Source of the DNA: Gnetum montanum | Taxonomy: Eukaryota > Streptophyta > Gnetopsida > Gnetales > Gnetaceae | Length of the DNA: 64,000 bases | Assembly: GCA_015680685.1 (NCBI GenBank) | Contig: MNCI01003938.1 | Location: 192,110-256,109 of the forward strand | Reading direction: 5' to 3' | Notes under the pieces: generated by a model | What the model was told of the DNA's origin: nothing | Seen by the model: the letters and a program-made list of their open reading frames with translations, nothing else | Database searches by the model: none | Shown: positions 40,942 to 53,182 of the stretch, one piece after another | Layout: each line of letters starts with the position of its first letter | How positions within the stretch are numbered: position 1 is the first letter of the stretch | Program-made: the position numbers and the translations under genes

Positions 40942-43349
40942 CTTCAAATCAAGAGAAAACCTAAACATATGAACATTGTAATTTCAGAAGGAAAGTTTAT
41001 GGAGGTAGTTGTTGCTTGGTGGGAGAAGACTACAAGAGATTACAATGTTTGTATAATGGATAGGTCATGCATCGATTTTCAACTTGAAATTGAGAGTTAA
41101 TAGAAGATAGGCTGAAGCAAAGTTGCTCTAGACATCATACAAGCAAATATGCCATCATGAAGTTGAGGGTCTTGGGGCAAAGATAGAAAAGTATGCATGA
41201 ATATTAGAGTTTTTACATACGTTGACTCAAGCTGAGGTAACGTGACTCCCTTTCGAAGAAGAAGCTCAATTTCGATATCTTAACTTGCAGTATACATGGG
41301 AGCGTACCTTCATGATACTTCAAACACTTGATAAGGTACATAAATTGACATCAAAAGTTGAAGGTAAGATAGAATAAAACAAAACAAGAAGCTCCAATGC
41401 TTCCAATGGAGAAGAGTTATAGAAAATATGTAAGAGGTAGAACAGACTTCAATGGACACCAAGAATTATGTACCTGTGCTAATGTTTTAGTTGGGGATCG
41501 TACAAGCAGAAGAAGTGAGATTGCCTAAAAGTTCAAGGTGTGGGTTTAGTGCTTGTGTGAAAATAATACTCTCCTTCTCTATCACCAATAGTACAAGAAA
41601 TCAGTGCCAACATTAATTGCATAAATTTGTACCTGAGATTAGGCAATATGTAACAATGAGTTGTTAAAGATGCTTTGAGAATTCCCTATGGAAGCATTTA
41701 TTTAGAACTAGATGTTTGTAAAATGGTGAAACCAGTGTTTCACCTGTTTGGAGGATGCTGAGATATGGGGATGTTGGGACACGTCCCTCAACTCGTTTGG
41801 GGATGGCATGGTTTTTCTGGAACATCATGGGGACATGGGCAAGAATAGTTTTGTCTAAGATATTCAGATTTTGGGGTATTAAAGATTCTAGATAAATTTT
41901 TTATCCTTGATATATTTCAAAAATCTGCATTGCAATTTGAACAACAAAGCATTTTGGCAGTGTTTTAGAATAAAATGAAGAGTTGTTACTGGTACTTCCT
42001 ATGCATTTTGGCCGCTCAAATATACTGGACATCCCACTCAAGTCCTGAAATGTTTGGAGATGCATCCCCATTCCAAGGACATCCCAAACCTGATTTTTCT
42101 TCTATAACACAGGCTAAAACATTGCATGTTTTGATGAATAGGAGTGCACAATAGTGTTATTTTATACAAATGCCATATAAGGTAAATAAATTGTCATTGA
42201 TTTCAGCATCAACACTTACAAAAGAGGTTACTTGGTATGTTGTTCCTGTAGGCTATGCTTACATCAGTTTTAGTAGACCATGAGATTAGGATGCACAAGA
42301 GAATCTTGCAGGGAAGAATACATATGGAATGTTAAGAATGGAGTAGAGCATGTTCTTTTGCCCTTATCACTCAAGAAGGTTTAGATAGATCTCATGATTA
42401 GCGTAAACCTTCTGCTACATTCAAAACTTGAGTAGATGAACAAGATTGGAGGAGGTATTGGTTATGCGTAAGAGTGACCGTGGTGAACTGTCAACAAGAA
42501 GATCAGAGTTGCTGTTTCCCCTAGCTGTAGAAGCAATATTAAACGAATTTTCCAGTCAACGTTGGACTGTCTGCTGAGGTTCTTGCCATATGATGTTCCA
42601 GCAATGTTTGTTCCTAATAAAATTATGCATAAATCTTATGGTTGTAAATCAAATCACAGTGAATCAAAATTATGAATAGTCTAAACTCAAATATGAATGA
42701 GATAAATAATGGTGAGGATTCCATGAAGTCCATGAACTTAGTTGAGTATAGGAGAATTGGCCCCTTTAGAGTTTAGATGATAATCACACACATATGTTTT
42801 AACTATCAGAAGATTTGGAAATATTTGATGTGTTTTATGTCTTTGAACTCACCTAGGTTTATGGTATGTCTGATAAGGCCAAAAAGTTGAAGAGATTGAA
42901 GTAGTAAGAAAAATAATTTGAGATGAAAGCATTGCATCAAAGGTATCTTTGTGCTTATTGTAGTAACACAATTACCGAAACTAAAATGCAAACTGAGAAC
43001 TAAGGAAAACAAGATAACAGAGAAGAATTTATGTGGTAAAACCCTTCATGGTGAAGGGAAACATTCATAGGAAAGCAGGCTAATCTGATTTTTAATTAGG
43101 AATTGTGTACCAGACAGGGCTCTCTCTCCCTCTTTTATGTAGCCTCCAGTACCCCAAAATCATGAACAATTAATTAAGTTTATGACAACAGATATATCCC
43201 AAAGTCAACGATATCAATTAGATTCGGTTCCCTAATCAACTAGGGGTATCTAGCTATAATCAGTTACAATGAAACTAATTTATTAAAATCAAGGTAGGTA
43301 GTTACAAACTTATTTAGTAGAAAATTAGGGAAATAAAATCAAGGAAATA
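40942..43349. other. Unassigned AT-rich region
   Basis: No domain recognised. Notable points: around 41755-41840 the GGGGATG/GGGACA words recur (GATGTTGGGACACGTCCC is partly palindromic) and reappear near 42057-42090. Near 42445-42550 an open stretch reads K-S-D-R-G-E-L-S-T-R-R-S-E-L-L-F-P-L-A-V and could be an old exon, but I do not know the family. Confidence 0.4.
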
Positions 43350-43545
43350 ATATAGATTTGGCTTAGTGGTAAGAGTCTTGGCTTGGTAACCTCAGGTCAT
43401 AGATTTGACTCCATTGGGCAGCACTAAGTTATAAATTAAAAAAAAATTCCATAAAAGAAATTATGAAACTATGAAACTGATCTGATAGGTCCAAGGGTGG
43501 AGGTGGATGCAAGTTAAAAATTTTAGTTTCAGTTTCAATGGAGAT
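43350..43545 (+). repeat. tRNA-derived SINE-like copy B
   Basis: GGCTTAGTGGTAAGAG (43360-43375) is an A-box and AGATTTGACTCC (43401-43412) a B-box with two changes from GGTTCGANNCC. GGTCATAG precedes it. After a tRNA-like head of about 75 bases comes an A-rich link and a 3' part shared with copy A (AGGTCCAAG, AGTTAAAAATT, TTTAGTTTCAGTTTCAA). It is the fuller copy. Confidence 0.68.
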
Positions 43546-44565
43546 TTGGCTTTACTATGTACATATAACAAGCTGTTGATTATGCAAGAAAGAGAAAAAA
43601 AGATCAACAAGAAGACAAAAAAATCGTTGGGAAAGTATGAAGAGCAAGATGAAGATAGTGATGTATGGGTTGATGAGGTTGAATTTGCCAAATGGATTTC
43701 AAATCTCCCTATCCTTCTGCTTCATGAATTGTAATAGCACTTGTTTTTAAGGGAGGAGGATTTAACATGGGACATGCAGCCTCTCCATGGATCCGTTAGG
43801 TTTTTTTGGGGGATTAAACGTAAAAATAACATTAGCAAAAGTTGTTTAATCATAATCATTATATTGTAAGATCAAAAGTGGTGAAGGGTTAATTCTATAA
43901 ATATGTCTTTATATTTGGTTGTTGGGTATAAAATAGGGCTTCATTCCCCCAAGTGTGTTAGATATTGTACAGGTTAATGCCACATGCCCCATGAATAGAT
44001 CATGCAAGGTCTACATAATGGAGTTGAGTGAATGTTGTGAACAACAAAATTCGGATTAAAGAAATCATTAGTAATCAGGAGAGATATTAATACTCCAAGT
44101 ATGCTAGGTACGGAAGATAACATAAACAGGAGAGAAGATCATGCAAAGAAATTGTGAAGATTTCAGTGAAAAGAACATTAAAGAACATTGTACAAGATTG
44201 AGAAAGCTGTAAAACTTCCAAATGACACTAAAGATTGGGTCACTTCTTTCCTGGTTGTATCTGAAGATGAGAGAACTTGAGAATTATGATAAGAGACTTG
44301 GATTGGAGCTTTGCTTTTCAGGCCTAGGTAATCTCAATTGTATTTGTAAATTATGACTTGTAATTGCACTAAGGATTTGAGGATTTTTCTCTTAGCTACC
44401 TGTATTCTGAATTCTATGTTTGTTGTTAATTTGTTTAATTTTGAAGTATTTATTGTGAGGAGAAGGATGGTTCGTATTGCCTCCTCTTCCAGTTTCAAAT
44501 TAATACTGAAAATATTGGTACCTTGATAGTTATTAAACAGTGTTATTGAATGATCGGCTTTGAGT
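43546..44565. other. Possible LTR remnant, no coding sequence
   Basis: AAGGGAGGAGGA (43748-43759) resembles a polypurine tract, and TATAAAATAG (43927-43936) a TATA box. GAATACTGAAAATATTGGTA near 44505 could be an LTR end with a weak primer site. No second LTR copy is in view, so this stays a suggestion. Confidence 0.35.
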
Positions 44566-47500
44566 TTGATTTCCTTTAATGGCTACAATTTCTCATTCTA
44601 TTTCAAATCTTATTTTGTTAGTAAAATATCTTTTTGATTATAAAAAAGAATTGATAGTGAAAATAAATTTCCAATGTCCATGTTCACCTTATCTTTTGCA
44701 TTTGTTTCTAAGAGCATTTAAAACCCTTTCATTTCCTGCAGTTCTTCAAGCTAAGCATTATCTTATGTCATTCTACATTATAGACCCAAGTATTCATGAT
44801 ATCAATTATGACATTTTATACATTACGTACAATCATCATTTTTTTCTGTCACCATGTCATGATGTTTGTTCTTGGCATTATTTCTCATTATTGTCGTAAC
44901 TCAATTTTAACTCACTTGACCTACCGACCAAAGCCGCATCATCTGCAAATGGTAGGAGATTTCCGTATTTCTAATTTATTTTAAATGTGGGGATTTAAAA
45001 AGTTTACAGAAGGTGTAGCTAACAAAAGGTAACGCTGCTTTGCACTAAGATCACTGTTAAATATGAAAGTAGCTTTGCTGTCTTCAACTTGGAGTTCTAC
45101 TGTAATTTCATTATATAATTTGTGTGTGGATGCTGGTAGTTCTTGTGATAGCTTTACATCAATTCAGTATCCACGTATCCATGTTAATGCAACTGGTAAC
45201 TGGTTCATGGGTTACAGTGTGTCTCTCTCATTCACCCTGTACAAGCCCTGATCCTAGCTCTCTTCCTCACCTACTATACAAATTAATTATGTATTCTATA
45301 ATGGAATCTCTGGAAAAGTAGGTTGTAGCTTGTGCTTGCAATGAGAATTCTACAGCTGCAATTAAAATTCTCGCAATATCAAAGTTCATTGTTTCATGAA
45401 TCAGTCTAGTTACAAATGCACAATACTGACTTCATGTTCACTTTTCACTGAGCTTTTTTTCAGAATATTTTAATGGAAGTTTAAAGTTGACTCACAACAT
45501 TATGTTCTTCAAATGCATTGTAATGGTCTGTTTTTCTTGGCTTTCTGTTTTGATATTTGTAGCACTGTTTGTGAGTCTGCTTTGCTAAGATGATGTGTGA
45601 AGTTAGTGTTGATTTATAGAACTATCTATAATTTTATGACTGTGATAGATTTAGAGTGTTGCTAATATGCTTATATTGATGACTGGCTGAACAACCAATT
45701 ATTCTTCTTTGTGATTGATCTAAGTTTTGGTAATGTGTGTTGTGTATTACTAGATGCAAAGTACTAAGTATGTACTACCCACTGATTTAGTATATATTAA
45801 TAGAATAAATAAATGAATGCTGAGTAGAGATGAAGCTGAAATGTTGTATTTTTTATGAGGTTGTTACTATGCTTTGATTGTTCTTGTGTTGTATGACCTA
45901 TGTGCACCAGAATGATTTTAAACAAATTAGAATATTTCTTTGTGAATTTTGTGTGTGTGTATCTCATGTACATGCTTTGTTGTGTGTTTATACAAGTTTT
46001 GAACTTATTTTCTGTAAGTGCAACTACAAGAATGCTAATTATTGAGCTGTCAAATTTGGAAAGAAACACAAAATAAAGATTCTTTATGTTATGCCTTGAG
46101 GGCTGAAGGAGGTATGTTATGCTTAGCATGAATGATTCTTTTAAATATATACATATGCACATGTTGCTAAGGAACTTAACCAATAAATCTGACCTATGAA
46201 TCAAGAATATTATGTATATCATAGTTGTGTTATTTTAATAATGAACATGTAAAATATTGTGTATGTTATTGATGCACTATTATTTAGAGTTGTATCAGTT
46301 TATGGAATATAAGTATCTCCTCCATTGTTGTAGAAGGGTTGTGTGATGACTTTTCAAGGCATCATAAGAAAATGCGATAATAAGTTATGAACATAAAATG
46401 GGAACTCTCGCATTACTAATGGCCTAAAAGAGTTATGTCTTGGGCTTGCACTTCTTCGTATTTTCATTTTGAAACCTCTTCCATTAAATCTTATGACTTG
46501 ATTTCTAAGAAGAAATGTTGTTGGAAACCAAGTAGAATACATATTTATTGCTAGTAAGTTTAGAAATGACATGTTGCCTAAAAAAGAAGGATAGAGATGG
46601 ATATTATGTTTGAATATTTTATGCTTGTCAATTTTCTGCTATGAGATCAAGAGGAATTGAACTTGAGATATAGCAAAATTAGAATTTCAAAATCCAGCAA
46701 TTGAACTTACACCTTGTTAGAATATATTTTTATTAATTTTTAACAATGATCATGGAAAGAATTGAACTCATAACTTGGTGGTATGGAAAAGGTTTTATTT
46801 TAAAAAAGAGAGAGGGGGAGAATAGTTTTCAATAAAGAATAATACACAAAAAAACCCATCATTTGTTGAATTCCACTAGCACTTGTAAAGAGAGGAGAGT
46901 GGGGAGAAGAAAAAGAAGGGAGAGAGGTTGTGCATGTAGGAAAGAAGGAGAGCTCAATCACAAGGGAGTGTGGTTGGAAATGAACAATGACAAGAGGAGA
47001 CTTTGGTCAAAATAGAAGATGAACAACAAGAAAAACAAGGTTGAAAGAGAAGATGAACAACAACAAACGAAAAATGTGGTTGAAACAGAAATGAACACCA
47101 AGAGAAGACTCTGGCTGAAATTGAAAAATGAATGACAAAGGAAAATTGTGGCTTCTACAAAGCACAACAAATTAAAAGAAAATTGGAGCTAAGCAATAAT
47201 CCAACATCGTAATTAAGTTTACTTGGTAAGAGAGATATATGAGCAAGAAGGTAAGATGAATCCTTCTCTTGCTTTGTGTGGTGGACAACATTGGCTAAAT
47301 ATCTCAGTATCTTAGCTCTTCTCTTTTCTTTGGCTTGCATATCTTTTTATGTTTGAATCAGCTTTGACAAGATTTGTTGTTGAGATCTTGTATTTGTTGG
47401 ATCCTTGATTTTTGTTGTTGGATCTCTCTACCCATCCTCTACATTCACAGGCTTAAATGACTTAAATGAGAGTTGTGTTTATAATGATTCAAAAACACCC

Positions 47501-49360
47501 ATAATGATTTGGGGCATTTTTGGTGTAAGGATTTACCAATAGGGGCCAAGGATCTCTAATATGAGGATTGGTAATGCTAACAAAAAGTGAGAGTATCCTA
47601 GGGTCCATGTCCATTTTGTTTGCATTTTATAGAATTGTTGAATTATTGGATTTTGGTTAGGAATTGGCTTGATGAACCCCTTGAATGCTTAATCCTTAGA
47701 TTTGAATTTTGATTATTCTTATCTGTGTACCTTCTCAAGTCTAATTTTGTTATTTTTCTATGAGTTCAATGGAGTGGGGGAAATCTAGGATGTAACTTTA
47801 AGGCTATTAAATATTAGTGAAGTTTTTTCATGGTTGTTATGTTAGTAATGTTGGATTATGATTGTTAAATGTACGTGATTTCTCTATTCTTGATTGTCGG
47901 TAAATTGGATAGTTTGATTAAATGTTAGTGGTATGCACTACATTATTTTAGGTTAGAAGAATTAAATTGAAACGATTTTTGTTGTGAGGGTTGCTGAAAG
48001 AAAATAAAATAATATTATTTGGTAATTGAATGGATTTGAAATTATTGATTTATATGTTTCTTGTGGCTAACTATTGGGTTGAACAAATTTGTTTATGAAC
48101 AACATCAGATATATTTTTATGGTAAGAGAAAAATCAGAATTTGATATATAAATAAAAAGAAAATAAGATCTGTACATCATATCAAAGGAATCATGCATAG
48201 ATTTTTTCTGTCGCTATTTACTTTCATTGTTGTCTTATATCAGAAATTATGCTTAAGAAGCATTAGTATTTATTCTAAATTTTGTTCAAACCTTATGTAC
48301 TTGTCCATAAGAAAATTAGAATTCATTTATATATTATCATAAGCAAAATCCAAGGCAACAAAGCCCATACTATATCTTTACTAGTAGCTAGAGTTTACAT
48401 GATATTATATATACTAAATATTAGAAAAAGCTATCAAATTATTTGTTAATATTATTTATTATAGTTTGTTGATTGATGCTGGTTATAGTTTCTTTTTCTT
48501 TTATTCTTTGTTAAAAGTTTCAATAATTCAATTTATGGACCATTGTTTCATAGAATTCTTGGGCTTCCTGCCCAGCTATTTTTGTAAACAAGTTTATTAA
48601 TGTGCACAATATACTTTCTAATTTTTCCTTCTTGCTGAACATTGAATACGTATCATTAGCAGCAATGATGTGAATAATTCTTGAGACTTTTATATTATTT
48701 TCTATTTCAATTTGCAGTTTATCAAGTACATAAATAGTATGTTTTCCTTTAGTTTGACTTTCCTTACAACTGATTACATTTTGGCTGTGCATAATTTAAG
48801 ATTGCTAAGTGAAGTGATTAAGTTAATTGGCTTCTTGCTAAGCTAGATGGCTATGGATATGATTTCAAGTTTTAGATGTTTTAACATTTGTACTGCACCT
48901 TGGATACATAGTGTATCAAGAGATGCCAATTGTCATATTGGCATTCTAATCCTATTCGATCCTTGGGTCACTGTTTGCCTTATATAATTTTTTATATCAT
49001 GCTTTATTTTCATTAATAGTTGTCTATTCTGGTCTATATGCATGTTGAATTTCTGATAATTAATTGACTTTGTAGAAAAAGGAAAGTTCACCCTTGCATT
49101 TTCAGCCAGCCTATTGGGGGCCTCAGGCATTAGCTCTTGCTCCTTATGAATGGGTGTTACATGCATCCTTTGTATTCTTCAAAGAACATTTGATTCATTG
49201 ATTGATATTGAATTTTCTTCAATTTAATGCTTTTGTACACTTCAGGTTGTTAGCATTTTCTGATTTAATAAAATTTTAAATAAAAAGTTGTGTGTGAATG
49301 TGTGTTTTTTTTTCTTTGGGAAATTTAAAAGAAACATAAATACCTTGGAATGTGTTGTAG
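44566..49360. other. Long AT-rich stretch upstream of the reductase exons
   Basis: No recognised gene or repeat family except a purine-rich block with a short tandem repeat at 46969-47155. I looked for the N-terminal and NADPH-binding exons of the reductase (GxGxxG-type A-S-G-A-V-G segment and T-A-Y-A-G-F) and did not find them. Conifer introns can be this long, so part may be an intron. Confidence 0.45.
46969..47155 (+). repeat. Purine-rich tandem repeat, about 37 bp x 5
   Basis: Five imperfect units start TGGTTGGAAATGAACAA, TGGTCAAAATAGAAGATG, AGGTTGAAAGAGAAGATG, TGGTTGAAACAGAAATGAA and TGGCTGAAATTGAAAAATG. A further 150 bases upstream are also purine-rich (GAGAGGGGGAG near 46811). Confidence 0.6.
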
Positions 49361-49443
49361 GTTAGGATTCTTAAAGAAGAGCTTGGTTTTGATGAAGCCT
49401 TTAATTACAAGAAAGAAGCAGATTGGGATGCAGCATTGACTAG
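49361..49443 (+). pseudogene. NADPH-dependent alkenal/double-bond reductase, exon (third from the end)
   Basis: After an acceptor TTGTAG the exon reads V-R-I-L-K-E-E-L-G-F-D-E-A-F-N-Y-K-K-E-A, then D-W-D-A-A-L-T. It ends TAG|GTGAAC with a good donor. This is the segment after the NADPH-binding fold in plant 2-alkenal reductases and phenylpropenal double-bond reductases of the MDR/zinc-independent reductase family (consensus L-L-K-x-K-x-G-F-D-E-A-F-N-Y-K-E-E). These enzymes reduce the alpha,beta double bond of enals with NADPH. This exon itself has no stop. Confidence 0.85.
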
Positions 49444-49549
49444 GTGAACTTTTTTCATGGGTTTATGGTCTCTCAATTTAAAAGCTTTTCACGCGTGCAA
49501 AACTGAGAGTCAATAGAAATTCATTTATAATGTGTTCATCAACATACAG

Positions 49550-49690
49550 GTGCTTTCCAAATGGCATTGACATTTACTTTGAGAATGTTGGAGGTTGTAT
49601 GCTTTAAAAAGTGCTTAATCACATCAATGTGAACACCTGAATTCCTGTTTGTGGCATGATCTCCCAATATAATGAGGCGAATAATGACCT
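49550..49690 (+). pseudogene. Double-bond reductase, penultimate exon with two stops
   Basis: The acceptor ACAG at 49546-49549 and split Arg codon (AG|G) join it to the previous exon. The text is C-F-P-N-G-I-D-I-Y-F-E-N-V-G-G-C-M-L, then stop (TAA), K-V-L-N-H-I-N-V-N-T, stop (TGA), I-P-V-C-G-M-I-S-Q-Y-N. Active relatives have I-D-I-Y-F-E-N-V-G-G and C-G-M-I-S-Q-Y-N with no stops. The TGA most likely replaced an Arg CGA. The donor GTAAAT at 49691 gives a phase that does not fit the next exon, a further sign of decay. Confidence 0.85.
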
Positions 49691-49768
49691 GTAAATTTCT
49701 GTTGTAGGTTTTTCACTTGTTCCTCCCTTGCAGTGTTCATTTGATTGCATTCTCATCTTTGGGTGTAG

Positions 49769-50032
49769 GATTGGCACAAAAGCTATGGAGTAAAGAACCT
49801 TTTTCAACTGATAGGAAGCTCTGCAAAGATGCAAGGGTTTACTGTTAGATCATACCTGAATCAGATGGCCGCATACCAAGAAGAAATGATTGGCTACATG
49901 AAGCAGGGGAAGGTCAAGTACAAAACCTATGTAAAGCATGGTATTGATAACTTCCTAGATGCTTTTAATACCATGTTCAGTGGTGAAAATGTAGGGAAAA
50001 TTCTTGTTCATTTGTCAGATGAAACTTTTTGA
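49769..50032 (+). pseudogene. Double-bond reductase, terminal exon
   Basis: The acceptor GTGTAG precedes D-W-H-K-S-Y-G-V-K-N-L-F-Q-L-I. Then come A-K-M-Q-G-F-T-V-R-S-Y-L, E-E-M-I-G-Y-M-K-Q-G-K-V-K-Y, G-I-D-N-F-L-D-A-F and F-S-G-E-N-V-G-K-I-L-V, then the stop TGA at 50030-50032. The exon is fully open and has normal family length. Together with the two exons above it covers about the last 45 percent of a ~345-residue enzyme. The 5' exons are not in the window, so this is a partial gene or pseudogene. Confidence 0.87.
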
Positions 50033-50580
50033 TGGTATAGTTTGGAGCTCCGTAATTAAGAAAATTAGTACTTTGATGATAAAGTATTATAGATAAAAAA
50101 TGACATTTGATTCTCTCTTTTTCCTACATAGCTCAATTGGCAATTTATTGGTTTATTAACCAATAATTTATGGTTCGAGCTATGATTATGCTTCGTCACA
50201 CTTAAGTTAAAATCTGTGTAGTGGGTCAGAGAGTCAACTATGATTCTGAAGCAATAGATTACTGTAATGTTCAGAAGTAAGCCCACCAACTTCACGAGTA
50301 TTTGCAGACATGGATTTCTACGTATTCTAATAATGGTGTACGCTAAAGTAAGCCCGCTAACAAGGTGAGGGTATAATGGATTACTCTTTAGTTGTTTCCA
50401 AGACAAAATAATAACTATTGCAATTTAAGTGAATAACATCATAATAAATAATAAGATTTAAGAAACAGAGTGGCTTCTTGATTTTCATTCGATGTTTCAT
50501 AATGAAAATTTAACTTATTAATGAATTTTCACATAGCAGTATATCTTCATGTCCTTTGGTGTACTTATATTTTTTTGCTT
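50033..50580. other. 3' flank of the reductase, nothing recognised
   Basis: AT-rich. It may include the 3' UTR of the reductase. The LINE-C 3' end begins near 50585. Confidence 0.5.
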
Positions 50581-51079
50581 TGCAAAATGGTCAGGCAATA
50601 GCATTAATAAAAAAGAAAGCCACGAAGGCAAAACAAAAACTAGAGTTAATCCCCCAGAAAGGAATTAACCCACAGATGCAGGGGTATTTCCCCCTTCAAG
50701 CTAAGGGGGGAAACAACCCACAAAAACAGCACCTCACAACAGGACAAAGAAACCAAATGATAAAAAAACAAATTTCCAACCATCCTCCCCACAAAATTTG
50801 GCCTCTCCTTGGGCCACCTTGGCTGGTACATTCAAATCCAAAACATAAAAATTCCAAAGCCCTGACAGGGCACCCATAATCCATTCTGATAAAACCAGTC
50901 ATATGGTGGAGTACGCATATCAGGGCAACTTGCCTGTAACCTTCTGTGTAGGGAGTTAGGGAGTTAAGGACGTCCCTGAACTTTTTTGTAACCATAAATC
51001 TAGCCACTTCTTGGAATTCTTTAAACTTCTACTCTTGTTTCCTTTGATCGCTCGTGGATCCAGCTTTGTCTGATGAAAG

Positions 51080-52200
51080 CTTGCTGAAACCCTCCGGATG
51101 TGCCTTCAGAGATCAGGCCAAGAGACTTGGCAACCGATCTCCATAACTTCATATGGGCAATGCTCAGAGTGGAACCACCTATGAATGTTTGTAGAATGGA
51201 TATTTAGCTGCTGGGTCAGTAGTTGCTGCTCCTCTTGCACCATCTTTACCCTCATGGCCTTATTCACCTTTTCCCTTTGAGCTCTATCCAAAGCTTCACG
51301 GTGCTGATCCTCCCATATTTATGTCCCTAGCTCTTCCTCCAGGGTGTTGTAGAGTAAAGCTTCTTACAACTCCCACTTACGTTGTTCTTGCACTATCACC
51401 TCCAGGGCTTGTTGTTCCATCTCTTGCAACTGAGCCCATGTTGCTTCCTCTTGCTTTGACATCTCCTCTATCCAGCGCAACTGTTCTTGAGATCATGCCT
51501 CTGCACTGCACACTACAAATCTGCTTCAAATCTGCTTCAAACTGAGCCTGAAGCTCTTGACGTATTTGCTCTTCAAGGAGTCGAACTTGCTCCTGCTACG
51601 GCAGCTCAGAGAATGACCCTTGATCCAGAGCCTCAATCCCAACAAGTGGCTATCCAAAATCCATGTAGAATGGATGAGGACTTCCCCTTCATAAAAGGTC
51701 GCTACCGTGAGTAAAATTTTTAGAGTGAGACGACAGGGGAAAAAGGCATGGCTGCTTTCCACAAAGCCAATATTAGGCTAAAATGACACCCTTGCTTCCT
51801 TTTCCTAGAAATCACCAAGAAAAATTTTGGCAAATTGACTGGACGATCCATCTGTAGATAGCGCGTGAATGAGAAATGAGAACCCTGGAGCTTTCAATGT
51901 TTCAGACTGGATGAAATAGCGCTGTGTCCTGCTACAAATTTGACAAAGCGGATTTTGGAGCTTGGTTGCTAGTAATTTTCAGCACTGTGCCCTGGAAAAA
52001 ACCTTTTGCGTCCTACAAACTACAGCCAGTTAAGAGAACCATTTCTCCGCCAAGCATTATCCCTAGCTATTTAGCAATATCTTGCTTAGTCAGTCTGATG
52101 CGCATTCCCTGGAAAGTAGTCTCATCCCCCTACCAGTGTGAGAAGAATGACACATAAGAGAGCTCGAGATCATCCACAAGTTGAGGAAGAATGTCATCTT
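51080..52200 (-). pseudogene. Gln/Glu-rich coiled-coil frame near the LINE-C 3' end
   Basis: Minus strand. From about 52130 I read Q-G-M-R-I-R-L-T-K-Q-D-I-A-K and G-I-M-L-G-G-E-M-V-L-L, then interrupted text. From about 51600 comes a Gln/Glu-rich heptad-like stretch, Q-E-Q-V-R-L-L-E-E-Q-I-R-Q-E-L. After a frame change this continues W-I-E-E-M-S-K-Q-E-E-A-T-W-A-Q-L and E-K-V-N-K-A-M-R-V-K-M-V-Q-E-E-Q. Plant L1 ORF2 normally has nothing like this after the zinc finger. It may be a separate inserted ORF (a gag-like or transposon-associated protein) or a lineage-specific extension. I do not recognise it. Confidence 0.45.
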
Positions 52201-52289
52201 AGCCCATCTTTTGCACCAACATCCACAGTTGCTAATTGTTCTAGAACTTATGGCAGGTTCAAATGTGTTCATCTAACCCATGGTAGTTG

Positions 52290-52960
52290 TAACCTCTTGT
52301 CATAATCGTAGAGCCTTTTGAACTATACAACATGTTGTGAGAAATAAGGGCATTCCAGCCTTCCACATGGTCCAAAGAATGACTCCAGACAAACAATTCT
52401 CTTGTAATTGATGTCCTATGGTGGCCACTATCCATACCTCATGTGTCACAGTGCATTAGAAAGCAAAATGTGTCATTGTTTCCTTTGCCATGTTGCAGAG
52501 TGGACAAGTGGCAGGCACCTGCAAACCTTGCTCCTGGAGTAGCACCCAAACCCAAATTGCCTCCAAATCTACCGCCAGCCAACCATAGTAGGAAAATAGG
52601 TAATCAATAATTGATCTGGCAGGCCCCAATAAACCTAATGGTTGCAACGTTTGGACAATGGTATAGATACCATGCCATATCTAGGATTTGCGAGGTCCCA
52701 CCTCCCAAAGAATGTATTTGTGTTGCATAATTAAAGCCCAAGATCTACCTGAGTCAACCTTTAAAAGTTGATTAATGAACTGTTGATAGCCCATTAAAAC
52801 TACATCATGGAATCTAACAATGCCAAGATTGTCAGCACAAGTTGGATGCGTCACCTTGTCCCATGAAACAAGGTGTATATGATGTCCTCCCTTGCCGCTC
52901 GACCAAACAAAGTTATAAATAATTTGATCAACTTGTCAATCACACTTTGTGGAGGAATAG
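52290..52960 (-). pseudogene. LINE-C ORF2 C-terminal zinc-finger (zf-RVT-like) region
   Basis: In 52647-52456: V-W-V-L-L-Q-E-Q-G-L-Q-V and C-P-L-C-N-M-A-K-E-T-M-T-H-F-A-F, the C-x2-C...E-T-x-x-H-x-x-x-x-C zinc-finger pattern that closes plant L1 ORF2 proteins, with the last Cys close after a stop. Upstream (52960-52650) the W-x-x-V-x-x-P type block is traceable with frame changes. Confidence 0.75.
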
Positions 52961-53182
52961 CCACAGAAGCAATATATCTGGTAATGGTAAATAAAACAGA
53001 GGTTGCCAAAAGGATTCATCTTTTCCTTATAAGAAAGTAATTAGTCTAATGCTTGATTCTCATCTGAAGTTTTTGGATAAGCCTAGTTCATGTTTCTTTT
53101 CTATGCCAATTAAAGATGGGAAGTTCCAAATAACCTTGGCATTTTGCTGATTCATAGTATCCATAACAATAATAAAATGATG

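Noticed and set aside
42445-42560. Possible exon K-S-D-R-G-E-L-S-T-R-R-S-E-L-L-F
   Set aside because: It looks protein-like but is short, with no splice sites or family that I can name, so I did not list it as a gene.
43360-43432. Functional tRNA gene
   Set aside because: A and B boxes are present, but the acceptor stem does not pair and an A-rich tail follows, so a SINE head fits better.
45797-46222. Minus-strand 141-codon frame
   Set aside because: It is one of the longer open frames, but it has AT-driven composition (Ile, Phe, Asn, Ser, Tyr), no recognisable domain, and no exon-like context.
46958-47170. Minus-strand Phe/Ser/Leu-rich frame resembling a membrane protein
   Set aside because: It is the reverse complement of a purine-rich tandem repeat. 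The hydrophobic look is an artefact of poly-pyrimidine codons.
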